Origin: a bacterium
GTDB lineage: Bacteria > SZUA-182 > DTGQ01
Reading direction: 5' to 3'
Assembly (NCBI GenBank): GCA_040755755.1
Contig: JBFLZW010000017.1
Coordinates: 45,177 to 109,176 of the forward strand
Length of the DNA stretch: 64,000 nt
The notes beneath the pieces are model-generated. The model did not search any database. It was not told where the DNA came from and saw only the letters and a program-made list of their open reading frames with translations. Every line of letters starts with the position of its first letter. The stretch's first letter is position 1. The position numbers were made by a program, and so were the translations under genes. Below are positions 9,418 to 18,166 of this stretch, piece after piece.

Positions 9418-12273
9418 ATGAGCAGGAAACCCAATACGATTCTCAAAAGCATCGTAGTACCGTTCTTACTGGTATTCATTACTCTTTTTCTGACCCACAT
9501 CGGCATGCAGACCCAACTGATGGACCGGGAACTGGACAGGTTTATCGCTCAAAGCGCTACCGGCATGATGAACATTATCTGGAATTACTTTGTTACTGAG
9601 GAAGTGAAGGAGCCGATGCGAAAACTGGCGTGCATGGCTGATTCCCTGCTGCCGGATTCCCTGGATACTGCCCTGAAAAACGACGTGGCTTTCTCCTGTC
9701 CCCTTCTTTCTTCTCAATGGGATACCCTCAAGCATGACCTTCTGCTGGATAATGTCCTGAATTATGTGGCCCTCTTCGACCGAAGCGGCAGGATGATCCT
9801 CCAGGAATCTTTCATGGCAGCACAGGAAAAGGAAAGCCATGACGAGTTCCGGAATCAGATCATGCAGCGGAAGGTGACGGCTGAAATTTTTGGCTTTGAT
9901 AAGGCTCCTCATGCTTCTCATTCCCTGGTTGCCAAAATGATCTTTCCCATCCGCAACCGCCGTGGAGGAATCCTCGGTTATATGGCAGCTATCCGTAACC
10001 TCGATAACCGGTTTTTTGAAAAGGTTCATCAACTGACCGGCCTTCACGTTCTGGTCTTCAGTGACGGGACGTCAGTTTTCAGTACCTTGCCGATTCACTC
10101 GGGAGAGCAGCTTGCGGTTCCTCCAAAGATCCGGGAAAAGGTCTACCACACCCATGGGCAGCCATCAGAGTCAGCACAGAGGGTGTTCATCCTCAATGAC
10201 GAGTACCGGGCAGTTTCCTTTCCCATCGAGAACCTTCAGGGAGAAGCCATAGGGGCTCTCATGCTCCTGTGCAGTCTGGAGGGCAAAGAGCACAGCCTGA
10301 AAAAGATCGTCCTGAACCTGCTGTGGGCAAGCCTCATGGGAGGTATACTGCTCCTGTTTTTCGGATTTCTTATCAGCAGGGGAATCACTATTCCCATCAA
10401 TCAACTGATTCAGGCTACCCGCTGTGTTTCAGCCGGAGATTTCGACACCAGGGCCGATGTCCAATCCCACAAGGAATTGATCACCCTCTCCCAGGCCTTC
10501 AATGGCATGACCGACAATTTAAAGCGAACATCGATTTCCCGGAACTATTTCCAGACTATCCTCGATACCATGAACGATCTGCTGATCATCGTTTCTCCCG
10601 ACCGCAGCATCGAATTTGTCAATCAGACCACTGTGAACGTCCTGGGATATACCAGTGATGAGATGATCGGCAAATCGTTCGATCACCTTTTCCATCATGA
10701 TTGCCCCTTCAAGGGGATGGATTTTGAAAACATAGTTCAGAAGGAAGGAGGACAGGATAGCTCCTGCATCATGCTCACCAAAGCAGGAGAGACGATCCCG
10801 GTGAGCTTTTCCTGGTCAGTCATGCGGAATGAGAAAAACGATTTGACGCAAATTATCGGGATTGCCCGCGATATCCGGGAGAAGGCCGAAGCCGAGCAAA
10901 AGATCAGGGAGGAGCGTGATAAGCTCAATACCCTGATTAATACTACCAACGACCTGATCTTTATCCGCACTCTCAAGGGGGAGATCACTTTTGTCAGCCA
11001 TGCTGTTCATCGCATTCTCGGCTATTCCCCTGAGGAATTCAAAAGCCTTCCCCCTGAAAAAATCCTGAGCGCCAACCCCCTGAACCAGGCCTTCATTGAA
11101 TCCCCATCCCGCTGGAGCACCAGGAGTGAGAAGGCAGAGCCTTACTGGGTCGAATTTTTAACCAGTGATGGACGGCCAATTTTTCTGGAAATCAATGAGA
11201 CCCCTCTCCAGGGCAAGGGAAATGAAATCACGCAGGTCATGGGAATCGGCAGGGACATTTCGGAGCGAAAGAGGCTGGAAGAACAGTTGCGGGAGTGGCA
11301 TGAGAAACAGGCCAAAACACAGCAGGGAATATGCCGGTTTGGCGACGTTATCGGCAAGAGCAGGAGAATGCAGGAAATTTATGATTTTATCCAGGTTGTT
11401 TCCCAGAACAACAGTACCGTCCTGCTCAAAGGAGAAAGCGGTACTGGTAAAGAGATGATTGCTCAATCCATTCATGACCATAGCCCACGGTGCAATTATC
11501 CTTTTGTCGAGGTGACCTGCTCGGTCCTGTCCGAGTATCTGCTCGAAAGCGAGCTTTTCGGGCATGTCAAAGGCGCATTTACCGGGGCCATCAAAGACAA
11601 GCAGGGGCGGTTCGAGCAGGCTAGCGGAGGCACCATCTTCCTCGATGAAATAGGCGATGTCAGCCTCAATGCCCAGATTAAATTGCTTCGGGTCCTCCAG
11701 GAGCGGGAGATTGTCCGGGTGGGGGGAGACGAGCGGATTAAGGTCGATGTCAGGATCATTGCCGCCACGAACAAAAACCTGGAAGAAGCTGTGGCCAGGG
11801 GAACTTTCCGCGAGGACCTCTACTATCGCCTCAACGTAGTGCCGATCGATGTTCCGGCCCTGCGGGAGAGAAAGGAGGACATTCCTCTGCTCGTGGAGCA
11901 TTTTATCGCCAAGATAAACCAAAAGGTCGGGAAAAATATCATCGATATGTCTCAGAAGGCCGTGAATATACTCATGGAATATTACTGGCCGGGCAATATC
12001 CGCCAGTTGGAAAACGCTGTCGAATATGCCATCATCCGATGCCAGGGAGCACAAATCAAAGTCCAGGACCTCCCGGCGGAAATCCGAAACCAGAAAAAGG
12101 GGGAAAAAGCCTCAATGCATGACCTGATCGCCAATACGGAAAAATCGGCCTTTCTTGAGGCACTCCAGGAATGTCAATGGGATTTGACCCAGACCGCCCA
12201 GCGGCTGAACATCAGCCGGACCACGCTCTGGCGGAAAATTAAAAAGTACCGGATCGAAAGGCCGAGGGGGTGA
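9418..12273 (+). CDS. Membrane-bound PAS/HAMP sigma-54 enhancer-binding activator
   Basis: 951 residues. TM1 near residues 15-33, an extracytoplasmic sensor region (Cache-like) to about 295, TM2 about 297-322, HAMP to about 375, two PAS domains (about 380-480 and 505-620), then an NtrC-type AAA+ domain with Walker A GESGTGKE (near 672) and the sigma-54-contacting GAFTGA loop (near 719), and a Fis-type HTH (QTAQRLNISRTTLWRKIKKY). Sensor and activator are fused, so no phosphorelay is needed. It should sense an outside signal and drive sigma-54 promoters. The adjoining cbiM may supply or be its target; the 54.6 kb sigma-54 promoter is another candidate. Confidence 0.93.
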   Translation: MSRKPNTILKSIVVPFLLVFITLFLTHIGMQTQLMDRELDRFIAQSATGMMNIIWNYFVTEEVKEPMRKLACMADSLLPDSLDTALKNDVAFSCPLLSSQWDTLKHDLLLDNVLNYVALFDRSGRMILQESFMAAQEKESHDEFRNQIMQRKVTAEIFGFDKAPHASHSLVAKMIFPIRNRRGGILGYMAAIRNLDNRFFEKVHQLTGLHVLVFSDGTSVFSTLPIHSGEQLAVPPKIREKVYHTHGQPSESAQRVFILNDEYRAVSFPIENLQGEAIGALMLLCSLEGKEHSLKKIVLNLLWASLMGGILLLFFGFLISRGITIPINQLIQATRCVSAGDFDTRADVQSHKELITLSQAFNGMTDNLKRTSISRNYFQTILDTMNDLLIIVSPDRSIEFVNQTTVNVLGYTSDEMIGKSFDHLFHHDCPFKGMDFENIVQKEGGQDSSCIMLTKAGETIPVSFSWSVMRNEKNDLTQIIGIARDIREKAEAEQKIREERDKLNTLINTTNDLIFIRTLKGEITFVSHAVHRILGYSPEEFKSLPPEKILSANPLNQAFIESPSRWSTRSEKAEPYWVEFLTSDGRPIFLEINETPLQGKGNEITQVMGIGRDISERKRLEEQLREWHEKQAKTQQGICRFGDVIGKSRRMQEIYDFIQVVSQNNSTVLLKGESGTGKEMIAQSIHDHSPRCNYPFVEVTCSVLSEYLLESELFGHVKGAFTGAIKDKQGRFEQASGGTIFLDEIGDVSLNAQIKLLRVLQEREIVRVGGDERIKVDVRIIAATNKNLEEAVARGTFREDLYYRLNVVPIDVPALRERKEDIPLLVEHFIAKINQKVGKNIIDMSQKAVNILMEYYWPGNIRQLENAVEYAIIRCQGAQIKVQDLPAEIRNQKKGEKASMHDLIANTEKSAFLEALQECQWDLTQTAQRLNISRTTLWRKIKKYRIERPRG

Positions 12274-12279
12274 AAAGGA

Positions 12280-12300
12280 ATTTCCGGTTCACCCGGAAAT
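12280..12300 (+). terminator. Short hairpin just after the sigma-54 activator stop
   Basis: ATTTCCGG / CCGGAAAT with a five-base loop, seven bases past the stop. No T-tract, so it may only stabilise the mRNA end. Confidence 0.35.
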
Positions 12301-12396
12301 GAATTTGGGTGAACTCTATGCTGGCAGAAGAGGTAACAATTTGGTAAAATTAAATAATAAAGATGAGAGTGGCGACCTTAGCATGAGGATTTGATT

Positions 12397-12693
12397 GTGC
12401 TGCTGCATGAAGTTATTTGGAAAGATAAGCTTATGGATAAGATCGAAAGCAAGCACAACGTTCTTGTCTATGAGGTCGAACAGGTCTTATTCTCTCAACC
12501 TTATGTCCGTCGAGTAGAGAAGGGAAAAATAAAGGGAGAAGATTTATACGTTGCTTATGGTCAAACGAAGGCAGGGAGATATCTGGTTGTTTTCTTTGTT
12601 CGCAAACGCCAGACAATGGCACTGCCCATTTCGGCCAGAGATATGACCGTAGCTGAACGGAGGTATTATGAACAGCAAAAAAAAACAGATTGA
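12397..12693 (+). CDS. brnT: BrnT-family ribonuclease toxin (DUF497)
   Basis: 98 residues from a GTG at 12397, chosen because GAGGA is seven bases upstream; an earlier TTG is in frame but badly spaced. Family features: WKDKLMDKIESKHNV near the N-terminus, GEDLYVAYGQTKAGRYLVVFF in the middle and PISARDMTVAERRYYEQ at the end. BrnT is a RelE-fold ribonuclease neutralised by BrnA. It overlaps the antitoxin gene by 26 bp, the usual brnT-brnA order. The frame is intact, so this module may be active, in contrast with the broken copy at 28.8 kb. Confidence 0.9.
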   Translation: MLLHEVIWKDKLMDKIESKHNVLVYEVEQVLFSQPYVRRVEKGKIKGEDLYVAYGQTKAGRYLVVFFVRKRQTMALPISARDMTVAERRYYEQQKKTD

Positions 12694-12940
12694 TCCTATA
12701 CCAGACGAATTTGCAAGCTACGAGGAAGCGGCAGAATTCTGGGATACCCATGATACAACAGACTATCTGGAAATATTTCAGACTGTGGATGTTCAAGGTG
12801 AGCTAAAAAAAAGGCGTTATGAGGTAGAAGTAGATGAAGATATCATTGACGAGCTTCATAAGCGAGCCCAGAAACTTGGTATCACTGTCAGTCAACTTGT
12901 AAGCGAGATGCTACGAAAGCAAATTTTACGCTCTGCATAA
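12668..12940 (+). CDS. brnA: BrnA/CopG-type antitoxin
   Basis: 90 residues; GGAGG lies five bases before the ATG, inside the toxin gene. The N-terminal IPDEFASYEEAAEFWDTHDT is the family's toxin-binding segment. The C-terminus (YEVEVDEDIIDELHKRAQKLGITVSQLVSEMLR) is a ribbon-helix-helix DNA-binding domain. BrnA homologues neutralise BrnT and repress their own operon. Confidence 0.88.
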   Translation: MNSKKKQIDPIPDEFASYEEAAEFWDTHDTTDYLEIFQTVDVQGELKKRRYEVEVDEDIIDELHKRAQKLGITVSQLVSEMLRKQILRSA

Positions 12941-12967
12941 CTGTGTGATAAAGGATTAAAAGTTTGG

Positions 12968-13081
12968 ATGAATGAGATTATCTTTTGGGTTGAGGTCTTC
13001 ATTCCTGAAGCGGTCTTGCGAGAGCTTTCAGTCATCGGTTCAGAACGGCCAGAAGTCATGATGGTTCAAACACTTCCTTGA
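12968..13081 (+). pseudogene. Fragment of a PIN-domain (DUF3368/VapC-like) toxin
   Basis: A 37-codon frame reads MNEIIFWVEVFIPEAVLRELSVIGSERP and stops. VFIPEAVLRELS is typical of the segment after the first catalytic Asp in PIN toxins, but the N-terminal Asp motif and the C-terminal half are missing. A relic immediately after the intact BrnTA pair. Confidence 0.5.
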
Positions 13082-13101
13082 AAGGAAGCTGATGAATATA
13101 A

Positions 13102-14991
13102 ATGACCAGCATGCCTCAGCATCGACACATGATCCAATATACAGCCATGAAAAGTACTGTGGCCAAAAACAAAAGCCTCATCCTCTCCTCCCTTCTATTC
13201 GTTCTGCTCCTTGGCCTGTTTTGCCTGGTGAATAAAAACCTTGAGGAGTATTCACCTTCCACGATTCAACTGGCCAACCGGATGACCGCAGGGATGGTTT
13301 CCGCCACTCTCAATCTGCTCAGGATTCGATCAGGGCTTTCAGAGAGCACGATCAGTATTTCTCAGGGAGGGGCCTTGGAGATCATCTATGAGTGCACGGG
13401 GATATATATCTTTCTCATTTTCACGGCCTTTGTTCTCTCCTACCCGGCTCTGATCCGTCAAAAACTTCTGGGTCTGGCCATTTTTATTCCCATCCTTGGT
13501 TTTTTCAACGTGCTTCGCATTGTCTCTCTGGCCATGATCCAGCTCCATTGGCCTCAATATCTCGATCTGGTTCACCGGTATCTCTGGGAGGCCACCTTCA
13601 TGGTGCTGGTTATGGTTATGGTTTACCTCTGGCTCCTGTGGATCGACGGACAGCTTGGCAGCAGACTCCGCCAGGGTAAAGGTATTCTCCCGGCGACGGT
13701 CAAATTTATTCTCTTCTCCGGTCTGAGTTATGGAATTCTGATGGCTGTTTTCCGGGTTTATCTTTTTCTTCTGCAGGGGCTGGTCAATGCCGCACTGTCC
13801 ATTTCATGGAGATATTGGCTGGATTATTGGCCTCTGCGGCTGGCTGTTGAGCAGAATGACCTCTGGCTGATTTATGCCAGAGGGAAGATGCAGATTCAGG
13901 ATATTCCCTTCATCATTCCCAATCTGATTCCTTTCATCTCCCTCATGCTGGTGAGCAAATTGCGGCCCAGGGTCAAGGTGCTGGGAATAATGGCTGGCAG
14001 TATGGTTCTTTTCGGCTATCATGCCTTTACGCTGATCCTGGTGATTCAGAAGATGGCCCGAAGATGGCTGTATCTCTATACCTTTTTCCGCGTTTATCTT
14101 CTCTTTCTCCTGCCGGTTATGCTATGGGCGGTCTTTTTCTTCCCCTTCCGGGAAAAAGAAAACCAGGAAGCAGCACTGCCCGGCCAGCAGACCAGTTCTA
14201 CTCGCGTCAAAGGTCAGCAGAAACATCCTGCACAAGCCCACCCCCTGAGCAGGAAAGGTCTTCCCGGTGATACCGCGGGCTGGAAGGCTGTCTATGCTCT
14301 GCTTGGCGTGATCCTCCCGCTGGTCATCCTGCTTTTGGGTCAAGCTCCGGGGCCGGGATATTTTCTGGGATTTTTCCTGTGGCTGACCGGCCTGGTACTC
14401 GTCCTGCCGCAGTCTGCCTTTTTGTCGGAGGCACAGGGGAGAAAGCGGACCGCACGGTTAATTCTCCTGTATGTTCTTTTCTGGCAGGGGCCAATAACTG
14501 CCAATTCCCTTATCTATGTGCCGGAAGGACAGAGGGCCTTGTTCCTCACCAGTGACCGCCAGCCGGCATCATGCGGTGAACAGGGATTTTATCTGGGATT
14601 TTATCTGGCTCAAAAACCGGTTCTCTTTACCGTGCAGGACCGGAAAATCGTCGTCGAGATCAGGGCCGAACTGACCAAAGAGACCAGGCCTCTTATGGCT
14701 GTTGACCTGGAAGTTCTCTACCGATTATCCCGGACTTCCGATCTGGCCAGGATTTATACCGACCTTGGTTGCAGTATGGAAACGGTCGATCAGGCTCTGG
14801 TAACCAGGATCAGGCAGCGGATTCAAACCGATATTCAGGGATACCTGCCGCTCATTCTGGCCGGACGCCTGGGAGTCAGCCGGATTCGTTCCCTTCTCAC
14901 GGAAGCTGTAGAAAAGAGCGTTCTCCCCTACAGGATCGAAATCAAAAATCTGAAAATAGTCAATCAGGGTAATCCCCGAATCAGCCTGTAG
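13102..14991 (+). CDS. Exosortase fused to extra membrane region and SPFH/band-7-like domain
   Basis: 629 residues. The N-terminal 200 residues form an exosortase/archaeosortase multipass domain with the catalytic triad in order: Cys98 (YECTGIY), Arg139 (NVLRIVSL), His158 (VHRYLWE). Exosortases cleave C-terminal sorting signals of secreted proteins. Residues 200-350 form several more TM helices that resemble exosortase-associated membrane proteins. After a basic linker come two or three more TM helices (about 390-475). Residues 475-629 (YVPEGQRALF ... VDLEVLYRLSRTSDLARIYTDLG ... IEIKNLKIV) look like an SPFH/prohibitin domain. Usual exosortases are 180-300 residues, so the fusion is unusual. 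Start: ATG 13102, AAGGAAG 12 bases upstream. Confidence 0.85.
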   Translation: MTSMPQHRHMIQYTAMKSTVAKNKSLILSSLLFVLLLGLFCLVNKNLEEYSPSTIQLANRMTAGMVSATLNLLRIRSGLSESTISISQGGALEIIYECTGIYIFLIFTAFVLSYPALIRQKLLGLAIFIPILGFFNVLRIVSLAMIQLHWPQYLDLVHRYLWEATFMVLVMVMVYLWLLWIDGQLGSRLRQGKGILPATVKFILFSGLSYGILMAVFRVYLFLLQGLVNAALSISWRYWLDYWPLRLAVEQNDLWLIYARGKMQIQDIPFIIPNLIPFISLMLVSKLRPRVKVLGIMAGSMVLFGYHAFTLILVIQKMARRWLYLYTFFRVYLLFLLPVMLWAVFFFPFREKENQEAALPGQQTSSTRVKGQQKHPAQAHPLSRKGLPGDTAGWKAVYALLGVILPLVILLLGQAPGPGYFLGFFLWLTGLVLVLPQSAFLSEAQGRKRTARLILLYVLFWQGPITANSLIYVPEGQRALFLTSDRQPASCGEQGFYLGFYLAQKPVLFTVQDRKIVVEIRAELTKETRPLMAVDLEVLYRLSRTSDLARIYTDLGCSMETVDQALVTRIRQRIQTDIQGYLPLILAGRLGVSRIRSLLTEAVEKSVLPYRIEIKNLKIVNQGNPRISL

Positions 14992-14996
14992 GAGGT

Positions 14997-15658
14997 ATGG
15001 GCTCCTGGCTGATAGTCGTCACTGGGCATTACAGCAAGATTACGGAACTTATGGCTGATAGAGGATTTTTAGATGGAGAAACCTTGTGGTGGCTTCATAA
15101 GACGATGAATATTCGCTTTGTGGTGCCGGTGAAAACAGGAAGGAATGCATATCAAAGAAGATGCCAGACAGATTGCTCAACTTGCTGGCAGTGAAGTCTG
15201 CTGTAAACGCAGAACGCAGACTGTGACCAGGAGTTGGGGCAAAGAAGCTTATACGCAGCAAATAGTTACCGAACTCTATGGAATTTCCCAATTGAATACC
15301 TCTGCGGCCTACAGACCGCCAGGACATGCTGAGGATCAGAACAAGAAATCTTTTATCCCGAATCCAATCAATGCCATTGTGATTACTCAATGGGAAAATC
15401 ATAACTGCGGATGGGATAAATCCAGGGTCTTTGTCACGAACATGGACGTTTCCCAGGACCTCTTTTTGGCTTTCGATGCTTATGATGAAAGAAGTATTAT
15501 TGAAAACAGCCTCTTTCGCCAGACCAAGCAAAGCCTTCACCACAAGTACCCAATCCAAAAAACCAAAGAGGGCATGCACCTCTTTTCCCCTTATATCGAA
15601 AACTCAGAATTTTCTCGGTTCAGGGTTGAAGATTCCAGGCATTAATGTTATGATTTAG
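14997..15658 (+). pseudogene. Frameshifted, 5'-truncated DDE transposase remnant
   Basis: Two overlapping frames together resemble an IS4-superfamily-type transposase: HYSKITELMADRGFLDGETL in the first, and AFDAYDERSIIENSLFRQTKQ with a C-terminal KEGMHLFSPYIENS in the second. The N-terminal half is absent and the frame changes near 15145. No inverted repeats or target duplications were evident. Inserted directly after the exosortase stop. Confidence 0.72.
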
Positions 15659-15793
15659 GCTTGACTGGTTGTACTTTTGATTACCTGTATAGTTCATGGA
15701 GAAAGCAAAGCCCCAGCTCTCACATGGGTTTAAAAGCATGACCACCAGGAGTAAGCCACTAACAGACAGATACATGATCCTGAAGGGGAAGAG

Positions 15794-15979
15794 ATGGAGT
15801 TTTTTCTCTGTGTAGTTGGTATGGTTTTTATTATTGAGGGTATTCCGAATTTTTTATTTCCAGTTGCCTGGAAGAAGATGCTGTTGCGAATCGATGATAT
15901 TCCTGAATCCATGTTACGATTCCTGGGATTGGCGAGTATTCTTATTGGCCTGGCTATGGTCTACTTGGGAAGAGGATAA
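15794..15979 (+). CDS. DUF2065 inner-membrane protein
   Basis: 61 residues: two hydrophobic helices with the family pattern GMVFIIEGIPNFLFPVAWKKML and LRFLGLASILIGLAMVYLGRG. DUF2065 proteins are small conserved membrane proteins of unknown role. AAGGGG lies five bases before the ATG. The length matches the family. Followed 70 bp later by the PP-loop gene on the same strand. Confidence 0.85.
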   Translation: MEFFLCVVGMVFIIEGIPNFLFPVAWKKMLLRIDDIPESMLRFLGLASILIGLAMVYLGRG

Positions 15980-16047
15980 GGGGCCTGGTTTGGTGCGGTG
16001 TGAAAACCGCCAGTGAACACCCGATTGGGTGATGGAGAGAAGATAAC

Positions 16048-17049
16048 ATGGAGAAGTTGGCTGTTGGCCTCTATTCGGGGGGACTGGACAGCATTCTGGC
16101 TGTAAAGCTGATCGTGGATCAGGGATTCCGGGTAATCCTGGTAAAGTTTACGGGTCCCATTTTCGAGGACCGTCAGCCTGAAACAGGAATCCTGGACGGC
16201 ATTTTGCCTGCGGAATCGTTCAGTCTGCGCGAAGTAACACTTGGCGCTGATTTCCTTCAGGTGATCCAGTCGCCGGAATATGGGTATGGGAAGAATCTCA
16301 ATCCTTGCCTGGATTGCAAGATATTTATGGTTAAAAAGGCTGGAGAGATTCTGAAGGAGTGCGCAGGGGCTTTTGTATTCACCGGAGAAGTGCTGGGCCA
16401 GCGCCCAATGTCACAGCGAAGGGATGCCCTGCGTATCATCGAAAGGGATTCCGGGCTCACCCGGTATCTTTTACGTCCGCTTTCCGCCCGACTGCTGCCT
16501 CCGACTCAGGCTGAAGAGCAGGGATTGGTCAGGAGGGATGCCCTGCTGGACATTTCCGGCAGATCCAGAAAGCGGCAGATGGAGCTGGCCAGGGAGTTTG
16601 GCATCTTCAACTATCCGAGTCCCGCCGGCGGTTGTCTGCTCACGGATGAGAGCTTTTCCCGGCGGCTGAAGGCTACTCTGGCCCGGAAAGATGATCGGGT
16701 CAGGCTGGAAGATATGCCTCTGCTCAAGCTTGGAAGGCACTTTTTGATTCGACCGGGGGTGAGGCTGATCGTCGGGAGGAACCACGCTGAAAACCAGAAG
16801 ATTCTCGCCCTGGCGAATGCCGACAACTGGCTTTTTCGGGTTATGAATGCACCCGGCCCAATATCCCTGGCCCTGGGGAATCTGGAAGAGGCAGACTTTC
16901 AACTTGCAGCTTCCATTACGGCCCGATACAGTGATGCAAAAGTCAGGGATGCTATTCAGGTAAGTTATGCACCGGGCGGCAATGACCGGCACAGCGTACT
17001 GACAGTCTCTCCGGTTGAAGACCACCTGCTGGAGCACTATCGGATTTAA
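16048..17049 (+). CDS. PP-loop ATP pyrophosphatase, tRNA thiolation-like
   Basis: 333 residues. The ATP-pyrophosphatase PP-loop SGGLDS is at residues 10-15, and a conserved NPCLDCKIFM and FTGEVLGQRPMSQ lie in the catalytic domain, as in MnmA/ThiI-type tRNA sulfur-transfer enzymes. The C-terminal third (LIVGRNHAENQKILALA ... LALGNLEEADFQLAASITARYSDAK) resembles the NFACT-R RNA-binding module. Likely adenylates tRNA for 2- or 4-thiouridine formation, but it lacks the THUMP domain of ThiI and the length of MnmA; the exact substrate is unclear. Confidence 0.82.
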   Translation: MEKLAVGLYSGGLDSILAVKLIVDQGFRVILVKFTGPIFEDRQPETGILDGILPAESFSLREVTLGADFLQVIQSPEYGYGKNLNPCLDCKIFMVKKAGEILKECAGAFVFTGEVLGQRPMSQRRDALRIIERDSGLTRYLLRPLSARLLPPTQAEEQGLVRRDALLDISGRSRKRQMELAREFGIFNYPSPAGGCLLTDESFSRRLKATLARKDDRVRLEDMPLLKLGRHFLIRPGVRLIVGRNHAENQKILALANADNWLFRVMNAPGPISLALGNLEEADFQLAASITARYSDAKVRDAIQVSYAPGGNDRHSVLTVSPVEDHLLEHYRI

Positions 17050-17129
17050 TGGGATATGTTTTAACCCTTGATGTTTGTTTTTATTTGAATTTAAGCTTCA
17101 AAACCTTTGAGCAGCGGCTTGAGCTGCTT

Positions 17130-17146
17130 GCCCTTCGGGGCTTTTT
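17130..17146 (+). terminator. Intrinsic terminator after PP-loop gene
   Basis: GCCC-ttcg-GGGC followed by TTTTT, 80 bp past the PP-loop stop and only 20 bp before the DUF507 start. The stem is short but carries a stable UUCG-type loop. It could also attenuate the DUF507 genes. Confidence 0.5.
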
Positions 17147-17166
17147 CGAGTCAAAAGGAAAGTTGC

Positions 17167-17445
17167 ATGAAACTGAGAAAACAGCACATAGAGGTTATTG
17201 CATCCAGGATCATCGATGAGCTTCAAGACAAGGGAGCCCTGGAAGTTGAGGATGACAGCAAGGCCAAGGCATTGGTAAGAAAAGTGATCATCGATGATCT
17301 TATGGTTGAAGACAAGTTGAATGATGAAGTCAGAGAGTTGTTGGAGAAGGTTTCTTCCGAAGTGCGCCAGGGAAGTGTTGAATACCATAAGATGTTCCGG
17401 CTGGTAAAGGAGAAGCTGGTCAAAGAGAGGAATTTGATTCTCTAA
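17167..17445 (+). CDS. DUF507 family protein (first of pair)
   Basis: 92 residues, charged and helical, with the family pattern MKLRKQHIEVIASRIIDELQDKG at the start and DKLNDEVRELLEKVSSEVRQGSVEYHKMF later. AAGGA lies seven bases upstream. DUF507 proteins occur in Deltaproteobacteria, Nitrospirae and Aquificae, often as adjacent pairs; function unknown. Confidence 0.85.
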   Translation: MKLRKQHIEVIASRIIDELQDKGALEVEDDSKAKALVRKVIIDDLMVEDKLNDEVRELLEKVSSEVRQGSVEYHKMFRLVKEKLVKERNLIL

Positions 17446-17477
17446 TAAACTCTTATCCACTACGAGGTGATAAAATC

Positions 17478-17753
17478 ATGAGATTGAGCAGGGAGAAGGT
17501 TAATCATATTTCCCATATACTGATGAAAGCCTTCATGCAGGATGAAAATATTGAGATCTTCAGAGATGAAAATGACATACGGCTTGAGATTGTCAGGATC
17601 ATCACTGACGAGTTAAAAGTTGAAGAAGAACTGGACCAGGAAGTGCGACAACGCCTGGAGAGCTACAAGCGGAAAGTGATCGAAGGAAGTGCGGAATGGG
17701 AAATCCTCTATCAGAAACTGTATGAGGAGGAAGCGAATAAAAAGAAACGGTAA
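17478..17753 (+). CDS. DUF507 family protein (second of pair)
   Basis: 91 residues, paralogue of its neighbour 32 bp upstream: both have a MRLSREKVNHIS-type opening, a DEL-x-VE-x-ELDQEVRQRL centre and an SAEWEILYQKLY end. GAGGTGAT lies six bases before the ATG. The two are probably one operon and may form a heterodimer (inference). Confidence 0.85.
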   Translation: MRLSREKVNHISHILMKAFMQDENIEIFRDENDIRLEIVRIITDELKVEEELDQEVRQRLESYKRKVIEGSAEWEILYQKLYEEEANKKKR

Positions 17754-17771
17754 CGGTAACTTGCAGAAGGA

Positions 17772-17948
17772 TTATTCCAGAGCAATTACCGCAGGATTAA
17801 CTCTTCTATTTCCTTGCAGCTCGATGCTGTCCTTCATGGCTTCTTTAATTTTTTCCAAACTCTCCCTGCTGCCGAATATCTTCTTGAAGGCAAAATCCGT
17901 CTTGGGATTGAGAAAGCGCGTACTCTCTTTGTTCTCCTGTGTCTTTTA
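17772..17948 (-). pseudogene. Rpn/PD-(D/E)XK transposase-nuclease relic
   Basis: A minus-strand frame without a start codon reads FLNPKTDFAFKKIFGS, the hallmark N-terminus of Rpn (recombination-promoting nuclease / PDDEXK_2) proteins, then jumps to ESLEKIKEAMKDSIELQ, like their repetitive C-terminus. About 200 internal residues are missing. The surrounding 17754-18166 interval holds no intact gene. Confidence 0.6.
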
Positions 17949-18166
17949 CTCCTTATGTCTGGTGAATAACCTGAGAATGGCCGGTTCTTCTGTGCGGTCG
18001 TTGGGCCCCCCAGAACGAATATACGCATCAACAGTTTAAAAATTAGAACAAATTATCGTGTCCTGTCGAAAACTTACTCTTGACAGACCAAGACAGCAAG
18101 GATTATCATAAATATTTTTCCTACTCACATGATTGGAACATCCATAAGTAAAGGTCTGGTGCAGGT

